Assembly: GCF_036567765.1 (NCBI RefSeq) | Contig: NZ_DATCTU010000032.1 | Coordinates: 140,657 to 204,656 of the forward strand | DNA: 64,000 nt | Direction: 5' to 3' | From: Pseudobacteroides sp. | GTDB lineage: Bacteria > Bacillota > Clostridia > Acetivibrionales > DSM-2933 | In this document: in pieces, positions 43,812 through 53,357 of the stretch | Position numbering within the stretch: position 1 is the stretch's first letter | Layout of the letters: each line of letters opens with the position of its first letter | Position numbers and translations under genes: made by a program | The notes under the pieces: model-generated | Seen by the model: only the letters and a program-made list of their open reading frames with translations | What the model was told of the DNA's origin: nothing | Databases searched by the model: none

Positions 43812-46202
43812 TTATTCCCTAAGCTGTGCTCCGAGAATATTCTTGAGGCCATCCAATATCTTAACCATTGTCTTAGCCACTTCTTCGTCTGTGAGGGTTC
43901 TATCCTCAGCTCTGAAATTAATAGAGTATGCAACACTCTTCATTCCTTCAGGGACCTGTTTTCCCTTATAGACATCGAATAATTTAACTCTCTCGAGGAT
44001 CTTACCCGATCTTTGCTTGATTATATCTTCAATTTGCTTAACAAGAATTTCATCTTTTACAAGCATTGCTATATCCCTTGTAACGGCAGGAAACTTGGGC
44101 AGAGACTTATGGCTTGCCTTGAATGAGGCGTTCTCCACAAGGGGCTCTACATCAATAATGCCAATATAAGATTTTTCAGGGGCTTCGAAGTTGTCTGCCA
44201 CTTCAGGGTGTATTTCTCCTATTATTCCTGCGGCTTTTCCGTTTATAAGAAGCTGTGCGGTTCTTCCGGGATGCAGCGGTGCAAAATCTTTAAGTGGAGC
44301 AAACTCATACTTGGAAATCTTAAGTGAGAAAAGAAGCTCTTCCACAATACCCTTTAGATCATAAAAGTCTGTATTTCCGTACATGCCTATTGTAAGTACA
44401 GGCTTTTCAACGGGAAGATCGGTAACGGGAATGCTTTGAGGGAGATATACGCTTGAAACCTCAAAAAGCCTTGCTTCTTCAATCCTCCTGTTATGGTTCC
44501 TGCTGATGACATCAAGCATTTCAGGGATTGTTGTTGTACGCATTACACTATAATCCTCTCCTAAAGGATTTGTAATTACAACAGCTTTCCTAAGCTTGCT
44601 GTCCGATGGGAGATTTATTTTATCCCAAACCTTAGGGCTTGTGAAGGAGTATGTGTAAATCTCTGAAAGCCCGCATCCTGTCATGGTGTTTTTAATTGAA
44701 TCCTCTACCTTCTGCTTAAAGGTCTTCTTGCCCTGGGTAGCTTCTTTTCCGGAAAGCAGGGTAGGGGTTATGTTGTTGTAGTCATAGAACCTTGCAACTT
44801 CCTCAAAAACATCAGCTTCCCTTTCAACATCGGGGCGGAAGCTGGGAACTGTCAAAGTCATTGAGCTTTCATCAACGCCAAACTCAAGGTTTTTGAAAAG
44901 GTTAATCATATACTGTGGTTCGATGGATGTTCCCAAAAATTTATTTATCTTTTCAGGGTTAAGAGGCAGCTTTCTGACTTCAGGCTTTTTAACATAGCAG
45001 TCTATAATGCCCTTGCAAACAGTTCCGGCACCAAGCATTTCTACTAGTTGTACAGCTCTGTCAAGGGCTGTTATGACGTTTTCAACATCAAGACCCTTTT
45101 CAAAGCGGGAGGATGCTTCAGTACGAAGACCCAACTTTTTACCGGTAAGTCTTACGGATATTCCATGGAAATTGGCAGATTCAAAAAGTATGGTTTTTGT
45201 ATTATCATCTACTTCTGAGTTGGCTCCGCCCATTACCCCTGCTACTGCAACAGGCTTTACGCCGTCAGCTATAACAAGCATTGAGGAATCAAGGCTTCTT
45301 TCCTGTTCATCCAATGTTTGCATCACTTCGCCGTCAACTGCTCTTCTTACAATGATCTTTTTATCCTGCAACTTCTCAAGGTCGAATGCATGCATGGGCT
45401 GGCCAAGCTCCAACATAACATAGTTTGTGATATCAACTATATTGTTGATTGATCTTACGCCTGCTGTCTTAAGCCTGTCTTTAAGCCATTTTGGGGATGG
45501 ACCTATCTTGACGTCCTTTACAACCCTTGCTGCATACCTTGGACATAGATCGGCATCTTTTATTTCAACGGATGCGTATTTAGCTGCATCGTCTCCTTCT
45601 TCCTTAACTGTGATTTCCGGCTTTCTAAATTGGGTTCCAAGGGTTACCGCTGATTCTCTTGCCAATCCCACCATGCTGAAGCAGTCAGGCCTGTTTGAAG
45701 TGATTTCAAACTCCACTGTTATCTCATTAAGGCCTAATATTTCTTTAATATCCTTGCCTAAGGGGAGTTCCTTATTAAGGATAAAAATTCCGTTTTCTGC
45801 TGCTTCAGGGAAGTCTTCCTTAGTCAGATTCAGTTCTGCTATGGAACACATCATACCACATGACTCTATGCCTCGAAGCTTTCCCTTTGATATTTTTTTA
45901 TCTCCAGGAAGGGTAGCACCAACCAAAGCCACAGGAATGAAGTCTCCAAGGCTTATATTCTGTGCACCTGTTACAACCTGGATAACTTCGGTACCCACAT
46001 CAACCTTGGTAACCTGGAGCTTATCTGCATCAGGGTGCTTTTCTATAGATATTATCTTGCCAACCACAACCTTGGTGATTTCTTCACCTGCGGTATCTAT
46101 GCCCTCAACCTTTGAACCTGACAGGGTCAGTGCGTTTGCGTACTCTTTGGGGGGTACATTTATATCAACATAATCTTTTAACCAACTAAGCGGTGCTTTC
46201 AT
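43812..46202 (-). CDS. pheT: Phenylalanyl-tRNA synthetase beta subunit
   Basis: A 796-residue beta chain of the (alpha-beta)2 synthetase. In order: the tRNA-binding OB-fold domain (about 40-150; VVVGKIISIEKHPDADKLQV), B3/B4 editing domain (about 200-390; NSEVDDNTKTILFESANFHG), B5 domain, the catalytic-like core and the C-terminal FDX-ACB anticodon-binding domain (about 700-796; SLPKFPAVTRDIAMLV). Length is normal. It lies 36 bases downstream of pheS and shares the T-box leader. Its edited product is Phe-tRNA for translation. Confidence 0.95.
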   Translation of the reverse strand: MKAPLSWLKDYVDINVPPKEYANALTLSGSKVEGIDTAGEEITKVVVGKIISIEKHPDADKLQVTKVDVGTEVIQVVTGAQNISLGDFIPVALVGATLPGDKKISKGKLRGIESCGMMCSIAELNLTKEDFPEAAENGIFILNKELPLGKDIKEILGLNEITVEFEITSNRPDCFSMVGLARESAVTLGTQFRKPEITVKEEGDDAAKYASVEIKDADLCPRYAARVVKDVKIGPSPKWLKDRLKTAGVRSINNIVDITNYVMLELGQPMHAFDLEKLQDKKIIVRRAVDGEVMQTLDEQERSLDSSMLVIADGVKPVAVAGVMGGANSEVDDNTKTILFESANFHGISVRLTGKKLGLRTEASSRFEKGLDVENVITALDRAVQLVEMLGAGTVCKGIIDCYVKKPEVRKLPLNPEKINKFLGTSIEPQYMINLFKNLEFGVDESSMTLTVPSFRPDVEREADVFEEVARFYDYNNITPTLLSGKEATQGKKTFKQKVEDSIKNTMTGCGLSEIYTYSFTSPKVWDKINLPSDSKLRKAVVITNPLGEDYSVMRTTTIPEMLDVISRNHNRRIEEARLFEVSSVYLPQSIPVTDLPVEKPVLTIGMYGNTDFYDLKGIVEELLFSLKISKYEFAPLKDFAPLHPGRTAQLLINGKAAGIIGEIHPEVADNFEAPEKSYIGIIDVEPLVENASFKASHKSLPKFPAVTRDIAMLVKDEILVKQIEDIIKQRSGKILERVKLFDVYKGKQVPEGMKSVAYSINFRAEDRTLTDEEVAKTMVKILDGLKNILGAQLRE

Positions 46203-46238
46203 TTTTATATCTCCCTTCTTCCGTCAAATTAGTAATTC

Positions 46239-47258
46239 TTAAAACTGATTTAAAAATCTAATATCATTTTCATAAAATAACCTTAAATCATCTATATTAA
46301 ATCTGCCCATTGCAGTTCTTTCAACTCCTATACCAAAGGCAAAACCGCTGTATACATCGGGATCGATGCCACACCTCTCAAGAACCTTAGGATGTACCAT
46401 ACCAGCACCCAAAACTTCAATCCACCCCTCATTTTTACACATTCTACAACCTGAACCCCCGCAGGACCAACATGAAACATCAACTTCCGCACTTGGTTCA
46501 GTAAAAGGGAAGTGGTGGGGCCTGAGCCGTATTTTGGTGTGTTCTCCGAAAAGGCTTTTTGCAAAAACCTGAAGAGTTCCGATCAAATCGCTCATGGTAA
46601 CTCCTTTATCAACTACTAGGCCTTCTATCTGATGGAATATAGGGGAGTGGGTGGCGTCAACAGCATCTGAACGGTATACTCTACCGGGGCTCAATATCTT
46701 AATTGGAGGCTTCTTATTCTCCATTACCCTTATTTGTACCGGTGAGGTTTGAGGCCTTAGAACAATTTGCTCATTTATATAGAAGGTATCCTGTGTATCC
46801 CTTGCAGGATGACCCTTAGGGATATTCAGAGCTTCAAAAGAGTAATAATCAAATTCCACCTCAGGACCTTCAGCAATTTCATATCCCATACCAATAAAGA
46901 TGTCCTTGATTTCATCGGTAACGATGCTTAAAGGATGCTTTTTACCAAGGTTTTTACGTTTCCCTGGTATTGTTACATCAATCACTTCTTTTTGAAGCTT
47001 TTCCGACCTCTCTTTTTTAATGAGTTCATTGTTTGTTTCTTCGATTTTACCTTCAATGAAAGCTCTAACTTCATTTGCAAGCTGACCTATAACAGGGCGT
47101 TCCTCAGCAGATAGGGCACCCATACCCCTTAACACACCAGTCAGCTCACCTTTTTTTCCTAAATATTTAACACGAAGGGATTCGAGATCCTGAATAGACT
47201 GAACGTTGGAAAGTTCTTTCTCTGCCAGATCCTTAATACTTATTAGCTGCTCTCTCAT
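46239..47258 (-). CDS. pheS: Phenylalanyl-tRNA synthetase alpha subunit
   Basis: A 339-residue class II synthetase alpha chain: an N-terminal coiled-coil (about 1-85; [20 protein letters not shown]) and the catalytic domain with motif 1 ([20 protein letters not shown]), motif 2 ([20 protein letters not shown]) and motif 3 ([13 protein letters not shown]). A four-cysteine cluster, [12 protein letters not shown], as in many clostridial PheS, may bind a metal. AGGAGG stands before the ATG. It is regulated by the T-box located 170-450 bases upstream. Confidence 0.95.
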   Translation of the reverse strand: MREQLISIKDLAEKELSNVQSIQDLESLRVKYLGKKGELTGVLRGMGALSAEERPVIGQLANEVRAFIEGKIEETNNELIKKERSEKLQKEVIDVTIPGKRKNLGKKHPLSIVTDEIKDIFIGMGYEIAEGPEVEFDYYSFEALNIPKGHPARDTQDTFYINEQIVLRPQTSPVQIRVMENKKPPIKILSPGRVYRSDAVDATHSPIFHQIEGLVVDKGVTMSDLIGTLQVFAKSLFGEHTKIRLRPHHFPFTEPSAEVDVSCWSCGGSGCRMCKNEGWIEVLGAGMVHPKVLERCGIDPDVYSGFAFGIGVERTAMGRFNIDDLRLFYENDIRFLNQF

Positions 47259-47298
47259 TTTTTATATTCCTCCTTTATAAGATTAATCTGTAGTATTT

Positions 47299-47420
47299 AA
47301 GGCATGATTAAAAAACTACTTCCGCTTTTGAGCGGGTGTTGACGAGTTAAGTCAACACATAAGCGAAATTTATAGCGGATGTTATTTTTTGATCATGACA
47401 AGGCATGATTAAAAAATAAC
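47299..47420 (-). repeat. Nested repeats and hairpins between T-box and pheS
   Basis: A 17-base direct repeat AAGGCATGATTAAAAAA occurs at 47299-47315 and 47400-47416. Between the copies is a GTGTTGAC/GTCAACAC hairpin (about 47336-47357). The second copy forms a 17-bp stem with 47381-47397 (47404-47420, one wobble, 6-base loop). This structured 120-base insert lies between the T-box terminator and the pheS ribosome site and is not part of a standard T-box. It may be a small mobile repeat or an additional RNA element. Confidence 0.55.
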
Positions 47421-47430
47421 TCACCACATT

Positions 47431-47705
47431 AAAAAAACCCTCATCCCGAAAAGGGACGAAGGTAATCTCCGTGGTACCACCCAAGTTTTCACCAAATAAA
47501 AAGGTAAACACTCATTACTTTAACGGGTTTGCTCCGGCATCTCCTACTATAGGGAATAATCAATATTTGAACTATTCCTCAGTTCAAAGATGCAGCTCCA
47601 GAGGGAACTTCAACGGTTTGTCTCATGGAGATACTTTCAGCCGCCGATATCTCCTCTCTAAAATCGACTATGTCCGTCTACTTTACTCTATCAAAGCTTT
47701 TGACA
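47431..47705 (-). ncRNA. T-box leader for pheST
   Basis: On the minus strand the leader contains the T-box antiterminator core GGGTGGTACCACGG (47482-47469) followed by a terminator stem (CCTTCGTCCC... with ...GGGATGAGGG, 47462-47438) and seven Ts. Upstream, a long stem I includes an AGTA-containing loop. The likely specifier TTC (47607-47605, a Phe codon) sits just before CCTCT, the 3' base strand. Uncharged tRNA-Phe should stabilise antitermination and raise pheST expression. Confidence 0.9.
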
Positions 47706-47714
47706 ATTTAGATA

Positions 47715-47743
47715 ATTATAGCACATGTTAAAAAAACATACAA
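47715..47743 (-). promoter_or_regulatory. Promoter of the T-box-pheST transcript
   Basis: On the minus strand TTGTAT (47743-47738) and a perfect TATAAT (47720-47715) are 17 bases apart. The site lies just upstream of the T-box stem I, the right place for the leader start. Confidence 0.6.
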
Positions 47744-47987
47744 TATAAAAAGCAAATGTTGTGGTATGGCAAAAAATGTTTTTAATGAGTTTTACATATA
47801 TGGTATAATCTATAGAAACCAAATTCTATCGCAGTTATATATTAAAAAACGGCAATATTCTTGCATTTGTTGCATTTAATACTGAATTAATAATCAGCTA
47901 GGTGGTTAACATACTATAATATATGAATGTGATTAAAACAATCAGTAATTTGCAGTAGTTGATTCTAATTGGATTGGAGCTTAGTTT

Positions 47988-48656
47988 ATGAAGGATTTTA
48001 TTTTTATATCGGATTTTGACGGTACTTTAACGGATGAGGATTTCTACTTTATTATCATGAAAAAATTTCTTGGAGATAAGGGTAAGGAAATTTATAGAAA
48101 CTGGACAAGTGATAAAATGACTGTACTTGAGTTTCTGAAAGCCATTTTCGGGTCTACAAATGAAAGTGAAGAGGAAATTTTAAAGGCAGTAATGGATATA
48201 AAGTTTGATACATATGCAAAGGAATTCATAAAAAGCATTAGGGAAGCAAACGGTGATTTTATGATCCTTAGTGCAGGTTGTAATTATTATATTGATAAAC
48301 TTCTCGAATATTTGGAAATTAAAGATGTAAAAGTAATATCAAATAACGGCGTTTATCAGGACGGAAAGATAGTTATGACAGCTGACACAAGCAGCCCGTT
48401 TTATTCCGAAACCTATGGAGTGGATAAGGCTCTGGTTGTAGAGCATTATAAGAAAATGTATCCAAAGCTGTACTATGCAGGGGATAGTGAGCCTGATTTT
48501 AAAGCATCTAAAATAGCGGATATTATTTTTGCAAGGGGACACCTGCAAAAAATGCTGCAAAACTCCGGTCATAATTTTGTAGCTGTCGATAACTTCAATG
48601 AAATAGGAGCTTATTTGAACCAAATGGGAGTGATTAACTATGAAAGCAGGAAATAA
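47988..48656 (+). CDS. HAD-IB phosphatase (MtnX-like)
   Basis: A 222-residue HAD hydrolase: motif I SDFDGTLT (Asp9 nucleophile, Asp11), a helical C1 cap, motif II in FMILSAGCNYYI, motif III lysine near 145, and motif IV YAGDSEPDF. The layout matches MtnX/PSP-like enzymes. The gene overlaps the glycerol-1-phosphate dehydrogenase gene by 17 bases, so the two are translationally coupled. A natural suggestion is that it removes phosphate from a glycerol-phosphate product of its partner, but this is inferred from position only. Ribosome site is weak (TTGGAG). Confidence 0.75.
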   Translation: MKDFIFISDFDGTLTDEDFYFIIMKKFLGDKGKEIYRNWTSDKMTVLEFLKAIFGSTNESEEEILKAVMDIKFDTYAKEFIKSIREANGDFMILSAGCNYYIDKLLEYLEIKDVKVISNNGVYQDGKIVMTADTSSPFYSETYGVDKALVVEHYKKMYPKLYYAGDSEPDFKASKIADIIFARGHLQKMLQNSGHNFVAVDNFNEIGAYLNQMGVINYESRK

Positions 48657-49704
48657 CAGAATATCCATACCTGCAATTCTGGAGGTAGGCAAGGGAAATC
48701 TGTCATACATTGGAGCACTTATTGAAAAATCCGGGTTCTCCAATATTGTCATGTTTTTGGGCCAAGGGATAAACGATATGTTTGGTGAAAGAATACGCCA
48801 GTCATTTAAATTCCAGTCCACAAAGATTGTGAAGACAATAGAAAGCGATAATATTGATATAAACAGCATTGTAAAAACAGCGTTTACAATACCTGCAGAG
48901 GCGGATGTTATTGTTGGTATAGGAGGGGGGAAGGCCTTGGATGTTGCAAAGTACTGCTGCTTTTTAAAGAAGCTTCCTTTTATAAGCGTCCCCACTTCTG
49001 CATCAAATGACGGTTACTCCAGTTCAAGCTGTTCGCTCATCATTGAGGGAAAACGTACCTCGGTAAATGCGGTTATCCCCTATGGAATTGTTGTAGATAT
49101 AGATGTAATTAAGGAAGCACCTGAAAAGTATATATTTTCAGGAATCGGAGATCTGGTTTCTAAGATTACAGCTATCTATGACTGGGAGTTTGAAGAAAAG
49201 AACGGTAAGGGAAAAGTGGATGACTTTGCTGTAATGATTGCAAAAAAATCGGTCAACAGCTTTGTAAGAACAGAATTTAAAAGCATTAGGGAAGATTTCT
49301 TCATAAAGGAATTAGTTGACTCTTTGACTATGAGCGGTATAGCTGTAGAAATTGCACAGACATCTGCACCGGCAAGCGGAAGCGAGCACCTTATATCCCA
49401 TGCACTAGATAAGATACTTGATGTGCCTAAGCTACATGGACTTCAGGTTGGTGTCGCTACTTACCTCATGGCTAAGGTTCAGGAGCATCGCTTTGAGAGG
49501 GTAACAAAGGTGTTCAATTCAACAGGTTTTTTTGAGCATGTCAAGACCCACGGTTTAAAAGCCAGCGATTTGGAAAGTGCTATTGACTTGGCACCTTCAA
49601 TAAAGCCAAACAGGTATACATATATTCATATGGACGAGTACAGGCAGAAGGCAAAGCAAATTATCAGGGAAGATGAGATTTTGAAGAGCATATTGGTATA
49701 TTAA
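48640..49704 (+). CDS. sn-Glycerol-1-phosphate dehydrogenase family protein
   Basis: A 354-residue member of the iron-containing-alcohol-dehydrogenase superfamily, closest in pattern to AraM/EgsA glycerol-1-phosphate dehydrogenases that reduce DHAP to sn-glycerol-1-phosphate with NAD(P)H. The NAD loop VGIGGGKALDVAKY, substrate region PTSASNDGYSSSSCSL and metal ligands in SGSEHLISHALD and LHGLQVGVATYLM agree with the family. G1P is the archaeal lipid backbone; a few Firmicutes make it through AraM/PcrB. No PcrB-like gene is seen in the window. It overlaps the HAD phosphatase gene upstream. Confidence 0.82.
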   Translation: MKAGNNRISIPAILEVGKGNLSYIGALIEKSGFSNIVMFLGQGINDMFGERIRQSFKFQSTKIVKTIESDNIDINSIVKTAFTIPAEADVIVGIGGGKALDVAKYCCFLKKLPFISVPTSASNDGYSSSSCSLIIEGKRTSVNAVIPYGIVVDIDVIKEAPEKYIFSGIGDLVSKITAIYDWEFEEKNGKGKVDDFAVMIAKKSVNSFVRTEFKSIREDFFIKELVDSLTMSGIAVEIAQTSAPASGSEHLISHALDKILDVPKLHGLQVGVATYLMAKVQEHRFERVTKVFNSTGFFEHVKTHGLKASDLESAIDLAPSIKPNRYTYIHMDEYRQKAKQIIREDEILKSILVY

Positions 49705-49772
49705 AAACTATTGCTGTACAGAGGAACAAAACCATGAAATGATTTTGTCAACCTTGGTCGTTGTCGTGAGAA

Positions 49773-49900
49773 ATTGTGGTGTGCATCCCTAATAATTTCC
49801 TAGACATTGAAAAAGCTGCTACAAATTGCTATGATTAACAGTTTGCAAGCAGCTTTATATGTCTCTAGGAAATTGTGGGGTATTCTACACCACGAATTTT
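49773..49900. terminator. Large inverted-repeat terminator region
   Basis: Three nested stems lie between the plus-strand dehydrogenase and the convergent argH: an outer GTGGTGT/ACACCAC pair, a middle AATTTCCTAGACA (49794-49806) pairing with 49860-49874 across a two-base bulge, and an inner AAAGCTGCT/AGCAGCTTT (about 49812-49856). The structure spans about 125 bases and reaches the argH stop codon, so it can act on both strands. Confidence 0.6.
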
Positions 49901-51278
49901 AAGCCTTTGACTCAATAAATGCACGTCCGGTATCAATAGATTGCTGTACGCTTTCTTTTGCCGGACCTCCAGGAAGTTTCCTTTCTGAAACGCACTTTTT
50001 AAGGCTGATTTCCTCGTATATGTCATCCTGTATTGAATCTGAAAACTCTTTAAGCTCATCCATTGACAGCTCATCTATGGAGATATTCTTTCCTATACAG
50101 TAAAGCACCATTTTACCTATTATCTCATGTGCTGTTCTGAAAGGAATACCCTTTTTGACAAGATAATCTGCGATGTCTGTAGCGTTGGTAAAGCCTCCCT
50201 GAGCAGCTTTCAGCATATTATCGCCTTTAACCTTGATTGTTGCAAGCATATTGGTAAATACGTTAAGGCACAGCTTTACAGTATCTACGCTGTCAAATAT
50301 TCCTTCCTTGTCTTCCTGCATATCTTTGTTATACGCAAGGGGAAGGGATTTCATAACAGTAAGGATTGACATGAGACTTCCATAAACCCTTCCTGTCTTA
50401 CCTCTGACCAACTCCGCAACATCAGGATTTTTCTTTTGGGGCATTATACTGCTTCCGGTACTATAAGAATCATCCATTTCTATAAATCCAAACTCATAGG
50501 AAGACCACAAAATAAGCTCTTCTGAAAACCTGCTTAAGTGCATCATAATAATAGACAAGCATGATGCCAGTTCAATTACAAAATCCCTGTCACTAACTGC
50601 ATCAAGACTGTTTTCGGTAATTGAGTCAAACCCTAATTCTTTGGCTACCATATGCCTGTCAAGGGGGTAGGTGGTACCTGCTAAGGCACCTGAGCCAAGA
50701 GGCATTATGTTGGTTCTTTTGTAGCAGTCGCCAAGTCTTTCGGTATCCCTTCTAAACATCTGGAAATAAGCCATGAGATGGTGTGCGAAGGTTATGGGTT
50801 GTGCACGCTGAAGATGTGTATAACCAGGCATTATTGTATCAAGATTTTGTTCAGCAAGCTTTATTATGGTATTTAAAAGAGAAATAAGAAGGTTATCCAA
50901 CTCGTCTATTTCACTCTTTAAATACATTCTTATATCAAGGGCGACCTGGTCATTTCTGCTTCTCCCTGTATGTAGCTTCTTACCGATATCACCAATTCTT
51001 TCAATCAGTATTTTCTCTACATTCATATGAATGTCTTCAGCATCAGTTTCAAACTCAACTTGACCGTTGTCAATATCTGATAGTATTTCAAAAAGAGTTT
51101 TCTGTATAAGTTCAGAGTCTTGAGGTGGTATAATACCACAATTACCAAGCATTTTTGCATGGGTAATGCTTCCGATAATATCCTGCTTATACATCCTGCT
51201 GTCAAATCTTATTGAAGAATGAAAGTCATCAACAATCTTGTCAGTATTTTTTTGGAATCTACCGCCCCAAAGCTTCAT
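49899..51278 (-). CDS. argH: Argininosuccinate lyase
   Basis: A 459-residue fumarase/aspartase-superfamily enzyme cleaving argininosuccinate to arginine and fumarate, the last step of arginine synthesis. It starts MKLWGGRFQKNTDKIVDDF, has the tRxxxD-type HTGRSRNDQVALDIRMYL block, HLQRAQPITFAHH with the catalytic-base region, and the mobile signature loop GSSIMPQKKNPDVAELVRGK. Length is normal. It is 36 bases downstream of argG and follows it in one operon. Its 3' end lies within a large inverted repeat. Confidence 0.95.
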   Translation of the reverse strand: MKLWGGRFQKNTDKIVDDFHSSIRFDSRMYKQDIIGSITHAKMLGNCGIIPPQDSELIQKTLFEILSDIDNGQVEFETDAEDIHMNVEKILIERIGDIGKKLHTGRSRNDQVALDIRMYLKSEIDELDNLLISLLNTIIKLAEQNLDTIMPGYTHLQRAQPITFAHHLMAYFQMFRRDTERLGDCYKRTNIMPLGSGALAGTTYPLDRHMVAKELGFDSITENSLDAVSDRDFVIELASCLSIIMMHLSRFSEELILWSSYEFGFIEMDDSYSTGSSIMPQKKNPDVAELVRGKTGRVYGSLMSILTVMKSLPLAYNKDMQEDKEGIFDSVDTVKLCLNVFTNMLATIKVKGDNMLKAAQGGFTNATDIADYLVKKGIPFRTAHEIIGKMVLYCIGKNISIDELSMDELKEFSDSIQDDIYEEISLKKCVSERKLPGGPAKESVQQSIDTGRAFIESKA

Positions 51279-51314
51279 TTGTTCTTCACTCCCATGTTTA
51301 TTATTTGATCATGA

Positions 51315-52703
51315 TTAACCCTTTTTCTTGGATTTAGTTGAGTTGTTTTTTTTCTTTTCGGTACTTTTTGAGGAAGCTTTGGAAGACTCCTTGGATGCAC
51401 CTTTGCTTGCACTCTTTGATTTATCCTTGCTCTTCTCTGATGATTTTGAAGCACCTTTTGAGTCTTTGCTCTTTTTACCTTTATCTTCACTACTTAATAT
51501 GTTCTGTTTCATTAAAGCACTAACTTTCATAGGAAGACCAAAGAGGTTTATGAATCCTTCAGCATCTTTTTGGTTGTAAACCTCATCTCTGCTGAAAGTT
51601 GAAAGCTCTTCGCTGTAAAGTGAATATGGAGATTTAGCTCCTGCAGGCATACAGTTACCTTTATACAGCTTCATTCTTACTGTACCTGTAACATTTTCCT
51701 GAGTCTTGTCTACAAAGGCTGATAAAGCTTCCCTTAATGGTGTATACCATTGACCGAAGTAAACCAACTCTGCAAATCTTTGAGAAACCAAATCCTTGTA
51801 ATGGAGAGTATCCCTGTCAAGGCATAAAAGTTCAAGTTCTCTGTGTGCAGCATAGAGAATAGTTCCACCCGGTGTTTCATATACACCCCTTGATTTCATT
51901 CCCACCAAACGGTTTTCAACCATGTCTACTATGCCTATACCGTTTTCGCCGCCAATTTTGTTGAGAACTTCAATAAGTTCGACAGGTTTGTATTTTACGC
52001 CATTTACTTTTACAGGGATACCTTTTTCAAAGTATACCTCAACATATGCAGGCTTATCGGGAGCCTTTTCCGGTGGAACCATAAGCTTTAGTATTTTATC
52101 GTATTGAGGCTCATTCCATGGATCTTCAAGATCCTGACCTTCATGGCTTAAATGCCACAAATTTCTGTCCATGCTGTAATTATCTTTTTTGGAAACAGGA
52201 ATTGGAATATTTCTTTCCAATGCATAGTCAATAGCATCTTCCCTTGATCTTATATCCCAGATTCTCCATGGTGCTATTATTCTAAGATGAGGTGCAAGTG
52301 CTTTTACAGTGAGTTCAAACCTTACCTGGTCATTACCTTTACCTGTGGCACCGTGTGCTATTGCTGTTGCACCTTCTTTTAAAGCTATATCAATCATTCT
52401 TTTAGCTATTATCGGTCTTGCAAAAGATGTACCTAAAAGATATTTGCCTTCATATATCGCATTTGCCTTAATTGTAGGGAATATAAAGTCAGTAACGAAT
52501 TCTTCCTTTAGATCTTCAATATAGATTTTACTTGCACCGGTTTTTATAGCTTTTTCGTTAAGGGGATCAAGCTCTTCTCCTTGACCGACATCGGCAGCCA
52601 TAGCTATAACTTCGTAATCATAATTTTCTTTAAGCCATGGTATTATTATTGATGTATCTAATCCGCCGGAATAGGCGAGAATTACCTTTTCCTTCTTGCT
52701 CAT
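51315..52703 (-). CDS. argG: Argininosuccinate synthase with Lys/Ser-rich tail
   Basis: A 462-residue enzyme joining citrulline and aspartate with ATP. The catalytic part is standard: ATP-binding [15 protein letters not shown] (residues 10-24), [15 protein letters not shown], and citrulline/aspartate-binding regions such as [14 protein letters not shown]. The normal end would be near residue 400 ([13 protein letters not shown]). Beyond it lies a 60-residue low-complexity tail made almost only of Lys, Ser, Ala, Glu and Asp ([20 protein letters not shown] and more), ending KSKKKG. Such a tail is not part of the family. AGGAGG stands before the ATG; argH follows in the operon. Confidence 0.95.
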   Translation of the reverse strand: MSKKEKVILAYSGGLDTSIIIPWLKENYDYEVIAMAADVGQGEELDPLNEKAIKTGASKIYIEDLKEEFVTDFIFPTIKANAIYEGKYLLGTSFARPIIAKRMIDIALKEGATAIAHGATGKGNDQVRFELTVKALAPHLRIIAPWRIWDIRSREDAIDYALERNIPIPVSKKDNYSMDRNLWHLSHEGQDLEDPWNEPQYDKILKLMVPPEKAPDKPAYVEVYFEKGIPVKVNGVKYKPVELIEVLNKIGGENGIGIVDMVENRLVGMKSRGVYETPGGTILYAAHRELELLCLDRDTLHYKDLVSQRFAELVYFGQWYTPLREALSAFVDKTQENVTGTVRMKLYKGNCMPAGAKSPYSLYSEELSTFSRDEVYNQKDAEGFINLFGLPMKVSALMKQNILSSEDKGKKSKDSKGASKSSEKSKDKSKSASKGASKESSKASSKSTEKKKNNSTKSKKKG

Positions 52704-52755
52704 ACCAAATCCTCCTCTTATATGTTACAATGTATTTATTATTTTAATGTTTAAT

Positions 52756-52784
52756 ATTATACAATAGACTGTATAAATATGCAA
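52756..52784 (-). promoter_or_regulatory. argGH promoter with possible ArgR site
   Basis: On the minus strand a perfect TATAAT (52761-52756) lies 17 bases from TTGCAT (52784-52779). The 14-base near-palindrome TGCATATTTATACA (52783-52770) fills the spacer and looks like a degenerate arginine-repressor box. The promoter is clear; the operator is tentative. Confidence 0.5.
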
Positions 52785-52819
52785 TAAAACATAGGATTTA
52801 TCAAAGGAGTTGTTTTTAG

Positions 52820-53305
52820 TTGATTATAATGGGGATTGACCCTGGAGTTGCAATAACGGGATATGGTATAGTAAAATATGAGGGGAACAAATTTTCGGTT
52901 ATAGATTATGGTGCAGTTACAACCGAAGCAAAAGAGCTGCTTCCTAAAAGGCTTCTTATATTAAACAGTATGCTGGAGGAACTGATTTTAAAAAACAAAC
53001 CTGATTTTGTGGCAGTAGAAGAATTGTTTTTCAATAAGAATATTAAAACCGCATTAACAGTAGGCCATGGACGAGGAGCGGCACTTTTATCGGCTGCCAG
53101 ACTTGGTGTAGAGGTCTTTGAATACACGCCTCTTCAGGTAAAACAGGCTGTGGCAGGGTATGGACGTGCGGAGAAGTCACAGGTACAGCAGATGGTTAAG
53201 ATTATTCTAAATCTGCCCTCTGTCCCAAAGCCTGATGATGTGGCAGATGCTTTAGCCATTGCCATTTGCCATGGACACTCCTACAACATGTTAAGCAGGC
53301 TATAG
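52820..53305 (+). CDS. ruvC: Holliday junction resolvase RuvC
   Basis: A 161-residue endonuclease that resolves four-way junctions during recombination. The RNase-H-like active site is complete: Asp7 in [11 protein letters not shown], the glutamates in VAVEELFF (67-68), and Asp140/Asp143 in [13 protein letters not shown]. The basic [12 protein letters not shown] segment is also typical. A TTG start at 52820 is nine bases after AAAGGAG; the ATG three codons later is too far, so TTG is preferred. It heads the ruvC-ruvA-ruvB-queH run, divergent from argG. Confidence 0.92.
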   Translation: MIIMGIDPGVAITGYGIVKYEGNKFSVIDYGAVTTEAKELLPKRLLILNSMLEELILKNKPDFVAVEELFFNKNIKTALTVGHGRGAALLSAARLGVEVFEYTPLQVKQAVAGYGRAEKSQVQQMVKIILNLPSVPKPDDVADALAIAICHGHSYNMLSRL

Positions 53306-53357
53306 TCATTTCAATGAGATGATCAAAATTGCAGAAATTTTCTGAAAGGAAAAAAAC

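Noticed and set aside
45427..46173. A 248-codon open frame antisense to pheT, and a 138-codon one at 45007-45423
   Set aside because: Both lie opposite the well-supported pheT gene, have no ribosome site and encode Ser/Thr/Pro-rich noise typical of antisense frames.
51338..51579. Leu/Phe-rich plus-strand frames (51328-51579 and 51338-51523) that look like membrane proteins
   Set aside because: They are the complement of the Lys/Ser-rich argG tail; poly-AAG/TCT codons read backwards give Leu/Phe/Ser runs.
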